Source: Nitrospirota bacterium (GTDB taxonomy: Bacteria > Nitrospirota > Nitrospiria > JACQBZ01). From it: 7,740 nt of DNA. Under the pieces are notes generated by a model. That model saw only the letters and a list, made by a program, of their open reading frames with translations. It did no database searches and had not been told where the DNA came from. Positions within the stretch are counted from its first letter, which is position 1. The number at the start of each line of letters is the position of its first letter. Of this stretch, positions 5,158 through 7,740 are shown piece after piece. A program made the position numbers and the translations under genes. The stretch covers positions 1 to 7,740 of the forward strand of contig JACQHO010000019.1 in assembly GCA_016198945.1 (NCBI GenBank), in the 5' to 3' direction.

Positions 5158-6921
5158 TCATTCCACGACATCCGTTTTGATATGCAGCTCCTTCAATTGC
5201 CGTTCCGTCACATGAGAAGGCGCATCGCTCAAGAGACAGATCGCCTTTTGCGTTTTCGGAAACGCAATGACGTCGCGGATCGATTCGGCTCCCGACAGGA
5301 TCATCACCAGCCGGTCCAGACCGAATGCGATTCCCCCGTGAGGCGGCGCCCCGTATTCAAGCGCCTCCAATAGGAAACCGAATTTCTCCTGGGCCTCCGC
5401 CGGCTCAATTCCGAGGAGCTTGAACATCCGCGACTGAACGTCACGGCGATGGATCCGGATGCTCCCGCCGCCGATCTCGGAGCCGTTTAAGACCAGATCG
5501 TACGCCTTGGCGCGGACCCGACGGGGCTCCGATTCCAATAAGGGAAGGTCCTCGTCCATGGGAGAAGTAAACGGGTGATGCATGGCGACGTACCGCTGTT
5601 CGGTCTCGTCGTATTCCACCAGCGGGAAATCCGTCACCCAGGCGAAACGGAATTGATCCGCCGGGATCCATCCGAAGCGTTCCGCCGACTGCACTCTCAG
5701 CCCGCCCATCACTTCCCGGGCGGTCTTAAGCTGGTCCGCCACAAACAGGAGGAGATCACCCGCCTTGGCCGTCAGAGCGCCTGAAATTTTTTGGAGCAGC
5801 GGCTCGCCGAGAAATTTCACGATGGGCGACTCAAATCCCTGGGGGGAGACCTTGACCCAGGCCAATCCCTTCGCCCCCAGCGTCTTCGCGGCCTCGGTCA
5901 GCTCATCGAGTTCTTTTCGGGAAAGCGTCGCCTTCCCCTCCAGCGCCATCGCCTTGACAACGCCCTTTCGGCTCAACGCCTCCTGGAAAACCTGAAAGGA
6001 GGAACCGGCCACCAAGGAGGAAACATCGTGAATTTCCAGCCCGAAACGCAGGTCCGGTTTATCACTGCCGTACCGCTCCATCGCCTCCTGATAGGACAGT
6101 CTCGGAAAGGGGGTCGGAAGACTCACGCCCTTCACCATTTGAAAAACTTCGGTCAGCATCGCTTCCATCAGGGACAGGATTTCGTCTCGGTCCACGAAGG
6201 AAAGTTCGAAATCAATCTGGGTGAATTCCGGCTGACGGTCCGCGCGAAGGTCTTCATCACGAAAGCATCGGGCGATCTGGTAATACCGCTCCATCCCGGC
6301 CACCATCAGGATCTGCTTGAACAACTGGGGCGATTGGGGCAGCGCGTAGAATTGCCCCGGATTGACGCGGCTGGGAACCAGATAGTCCCGCGCACCCTCG
6401 GGCGTGCTTTTCGTGAGATACGGCGTTTCAATCTCGATAAAACCGTATCCATCCAGGAAATTCCGAACAACCCGCAGGATCTGGTGCCGCCGTTTTAAAT
6501 TGGCCAGCATCCGGGGACGGCGGAGGTCCAGATACCGATACTTCAATCGCAGGCTCTCGGAAACCAAAACGTTGTCCTCGATCGGAAAGGGCGGCGTCTT
6601 GGCGGGATTGAGAATTTCCAGGCCGTCCGCAATCAACTCGACCTTCCCGGTGCTCAAGTGGGTATTGACGGTTCCCTCCGGACGGGCCTCCACCTTTCCG
6701 CTCACCGCGATCACGTCCTCGCTTCGAAGATCTTTCGCCTGCTTGTGAATGTCCGGAGACAGCGTCGGATTGAAGACCACCTGCGTGATGCCCTCCCGGT
6801 CCCGAAGATCAATGAAGATCAGCCCGCCGTGATCCCGGCGTGTCTGAACCCATCCCATCAGCGTGGCCGTCCGGCCGATATCCGTTTTTCTGAGCCTTCC
6901 GCAATCATCCGTCCGTTTCAA
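5158..6921 (-). CDS. aspS: Aspartate--tRNA ligase, bacterial type, likely non-discriminating (Asp/Asn)
   Basis: A 587-residue class II synthetase of normal bacterial length that attaches aspartate to tRNA in the cytoplasm. The N-terminal OB-fold anticodon-binding domain (about 1-105) includes GWVQTRRDHGGLIFIDLRDR. The catalytic domain carries motif 1 near 155-167 (GFIEIETP), QSPQLFKQ (196-203), motif 2 FRDEDLRADRQPEFTQID (220-237) and motif 3 GIAFGLDRL (530-538). A bacterial GAD insertion lies between motifs 2 and 3 (about 290-410). His31, with Gly83 in RPEGTVN, matches the pair described for non-discriminating enzymes such as that of Pseudomonas aeruginosa; E. coli has Leu at the first site. 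The enzyme therefore probably also makes Asp-tRNA(Asn) for amidation by GatCAB. The start is TTG with AAAAGGA (6935-6929) seven bases upstream; an in-frame stop shortly before excludes longer forms. It follows the pseudouridine synthase by 53 bases and probably shares its transcript. Confidence 0.97.
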   Translation of the reverse strand: MKRTDDCGRLRKTDIGRTATLMGWVQTRRDHGGLIFIDLRDREGITQVVFNPTLSPDIHKQAKDLRSEDVIAVSGKVEARPEGTVNTHLSTGKVELIADGLEILNPAKTPPFPIEDNVLVSESLRLKYRYLDLRRPRMLANLKRRHQILRVVRNFLDGYGFIEIETPYLTKSTPEGARDYLVPSRVNPGQFYALPQSPQLFKQILMVAGMERYYQIARCFRDEDLRADRQPEFTQIDFELSFVDRDEILSLMEAMLTEVFQMVKGVSLPTPFPRLSYQEAMERYGSDKPDLRFGLEIHDVSSLVAGSSFQVFQEALSRKGVVKAMALEGKATLSRKELDELTEAAKTLGAKGLAWVKVSPQGFESPIVKFLGEPLLQKISGALTAKAGDLLLFVADQLKTAREVMGGLRVQSAERFGWIPADQFRFAWVTDFPLVEYDETEQRYVAMHHPFTSPMDEDLPLLESEPRRVRAKAYDLVLNGSEIGGGSIRIHRRDVQSRMFKLLGIEPAEAQEKFGFLLEALEYGAPPHGGIAFGLDRLVMILSGAESIRDVIAFPKTQKAICLLSDAPSHVTERQLKELHIKTDVVE

Positions 6922-6928
6922 TCCAACA

Positions 6929-6935
6929 TCCTTTT
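6929..6935 (-). promoter_or_regulatory. Ribosome binding site for the TTG start of aspS
   Basis: The minus strand reads AAAAGGA seven bases before TTG at 6921. No in-frame ATG or GTG lies between the upstream stop codon and this TTG, so this site decides the start. Confidence 0.65.
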
Positions 6936-6974
6936 CCGTTTCTTAATGAGAAGGGACCGCCGGCTCGTCGGCAT

Positions 6975-7740
6975 CTATTCGCCCACGGCCTTTCGGATCC
7001 GGCGGCCCGCCGACAATGTTCTGGGTCCCGCACCGAGAACCTTCAACGATTTAATCTCCTGCGCCGTCAAATAACGATACTCCCCGACCGGAAGCGCGCC
7101 CAATTCCAGCCTTCCCATCCGGGTCCGTTTCAATTTCAGAACCGGATGGTCTATCGCTTCCAGCATCCGGCGGATCTGGCGGTTGCGCCCTTCATGGATC
7201 GTCATTTCGAGCCATGAATTCTTTTCCGTTTTCTCGATCTTTCGAATCTGGCAGGGAAGTGTCCGGCCGTCCGACAGCTCCACGCCTTTTGAGAGCATCC
7301 GGATCTCCTCATCCGTCAGAACTCCTTTGACCTTGACTTCATAGGTCTTGGGGACTTCAAAACTCGGGTGGAGAATTTTCTGGACCAGCTCGCCGTCGTT
7401 GGTCAGAAGCAGAAGGCCTTCGCTGTCGTAATCGAGCCGGCCCACCGGATAGACGCGGGCCCGAACCCCCCGCAGAAGGTTCTTCACCGTCACCCGGCCC
7501 TGGGGGTCGGAGAGCGTCGTGACCACTTCCCGGGGCTTGTTCAGCATGAGGTATACCTTCGGCTGTTTGGGATTAATCAGCTTTCCCGAAACCTTGATAT
7601 GGTCCTGCTCCGGATCGGCCTTGCTGCCCAATTCCCGAATCACCCGCCCGTTCACGGTCACGGCGCCGGCCGTCATGAGTTCCTCCGCCTTCCGGCGGGA
7701 AGAAATTCCGGCCCGCGAAATTATTTTTTGTATCCGTTCC
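6975..7740 (-). CDS. rluB: rRNA pseudouridine synthase, RluB/RsuA family (extreme N-terminus beyond right edge)
   Basis: It isomerises a specific uridine of rRNA to pseudouridine, by family a site in 23S rRNA (RluB) or 16S rRNA (RsuA). The frame stays open to the right edge: before the ATG at 7676 it encodes RIQKIISRAGISSRRKAEEL, a typical S4 RNA-binding domain start, so 7676 is an internal Met and only a few residues are missing. Of about 254 residues visible, the first 60 are the S4 domain. The catalytic domain follows with KVYLMLNKP, YPVGRLDYDSEGLLLLTNDG (catalytic Asp in GRLD), KTYEVKVKG and the family signature HEGRNRQIRRMLEAI. The sequence resembles Bacillus-type RluB (NKP, GRLDYD, KLKR) more than E. 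coli RsuA, but the target uridine cannot be fixed from sequence alone. It precedes aspS by 53 bases on the same strand with no terminator between, so the two probably form one operon. Confidence 0.93.
   Translation of the reverse strand, partial: ERIQKIISRAGISSRRKAEELMTAGAVTVNGRVIRELGSKADPEQDHIKVSGKLINPKQPKVYLMLNKPREVVTTLSDPQGRVTVKNLLRGVRARVYPVGRLDYDSEGLLLLTNDGELVQKILHPSFEVPKTYEVKVKGVLTDEEIRMLSKGVELSDGRTLPCQIRKIEKTEKNSWLEMTIHEGRNRQIRRMLEAIDHPVLKLKRTRMGRLELGALPVGEYRYLTAQEIKSLKVLGAGPRTLSAGRRIRKAVGE

Noticed and set aside
5115..5171. Longer start for the small protein at 5171, giving 98 residues
   Set aside because: The extra residues come from out-of-frame aspS sequence and from the Shine-Dalgarno itself; the consensus ribosome site points to 5114.
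5575..7074. Plus-strand ORFs, including a 235-codon one at 5791-6498
   Set aside because: They are antisense to aspS and the pseudouridine synthase gene, whose identity is certain from motifs.

Overview
The window reads as chromosomal DNA of a moderately GC-rich bacterium. It holds bacterial-type aspartyl-tRNA synthetase, an RluB-type rRNA pseudouridine synthase, a Tat-exported molybdoenzyme and large secreted glycine-rich surface proteins. The mix fits an environmental Gram-negative lineage such as Nitrospirota or a deltaproteobacterial-type group, but this is an impression from protein style, not a placement. There are no tRNA or rRNA genes, CRISPR arrays, transposases or phage genes.

Layout. 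(1) 1-2499, minus strand: the N-terminal part of a very large secreted protein running off the left edge. It has a signal segment, a beta-sandwich-like module, then long glycine-rich repeats (two copies visible, about 930 bp apart, with in-frame indels only). (2) 2489-3334, minus strand: a secreted protein ending in a fibronectin type III domain; its stop overlaps the proposed start of the glycine-rich gene, so the two look like a transcriptional and translational pair. (3) 3335-3763: a divergent intergenic region with a good promoter for the rightward gene, a candidate promoter for the leftward pair, and a doubtful 80-codon ORF. (4) 3764-4762, plus strand: a Tat-exported SUOX-fold molybdopterin oxidoreductase. 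(5) 4763-4874: a convergent gap with two inverted repeats, one of them a clear terminator for the leftward gene. (6) 4875-5114, minus strand: a 79-residue basic protein made of two copies of one motif. (7) 5158-6921, minus strand: aspS with the His31/Gly83 signature of non-discriminating enzymes. (8) 6975-7740, minus strand: an RluB/RsuA-family pseudouridine synthase missing only its extreme N-terminus.

Functionally the right half (pseudouridine synthase, aspS, small basic protein) is a leftward translation-related cluster ending at the terminator at 4816-4856. The left half is a secreted or cell-surface module pair. The molybdoenzyme stands alone with its own promoter and very short leader. 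The best candidates for something undescribed are the giant glycine-rich repeat protein with its FN3 partner and the duplicated 79-residue protein.
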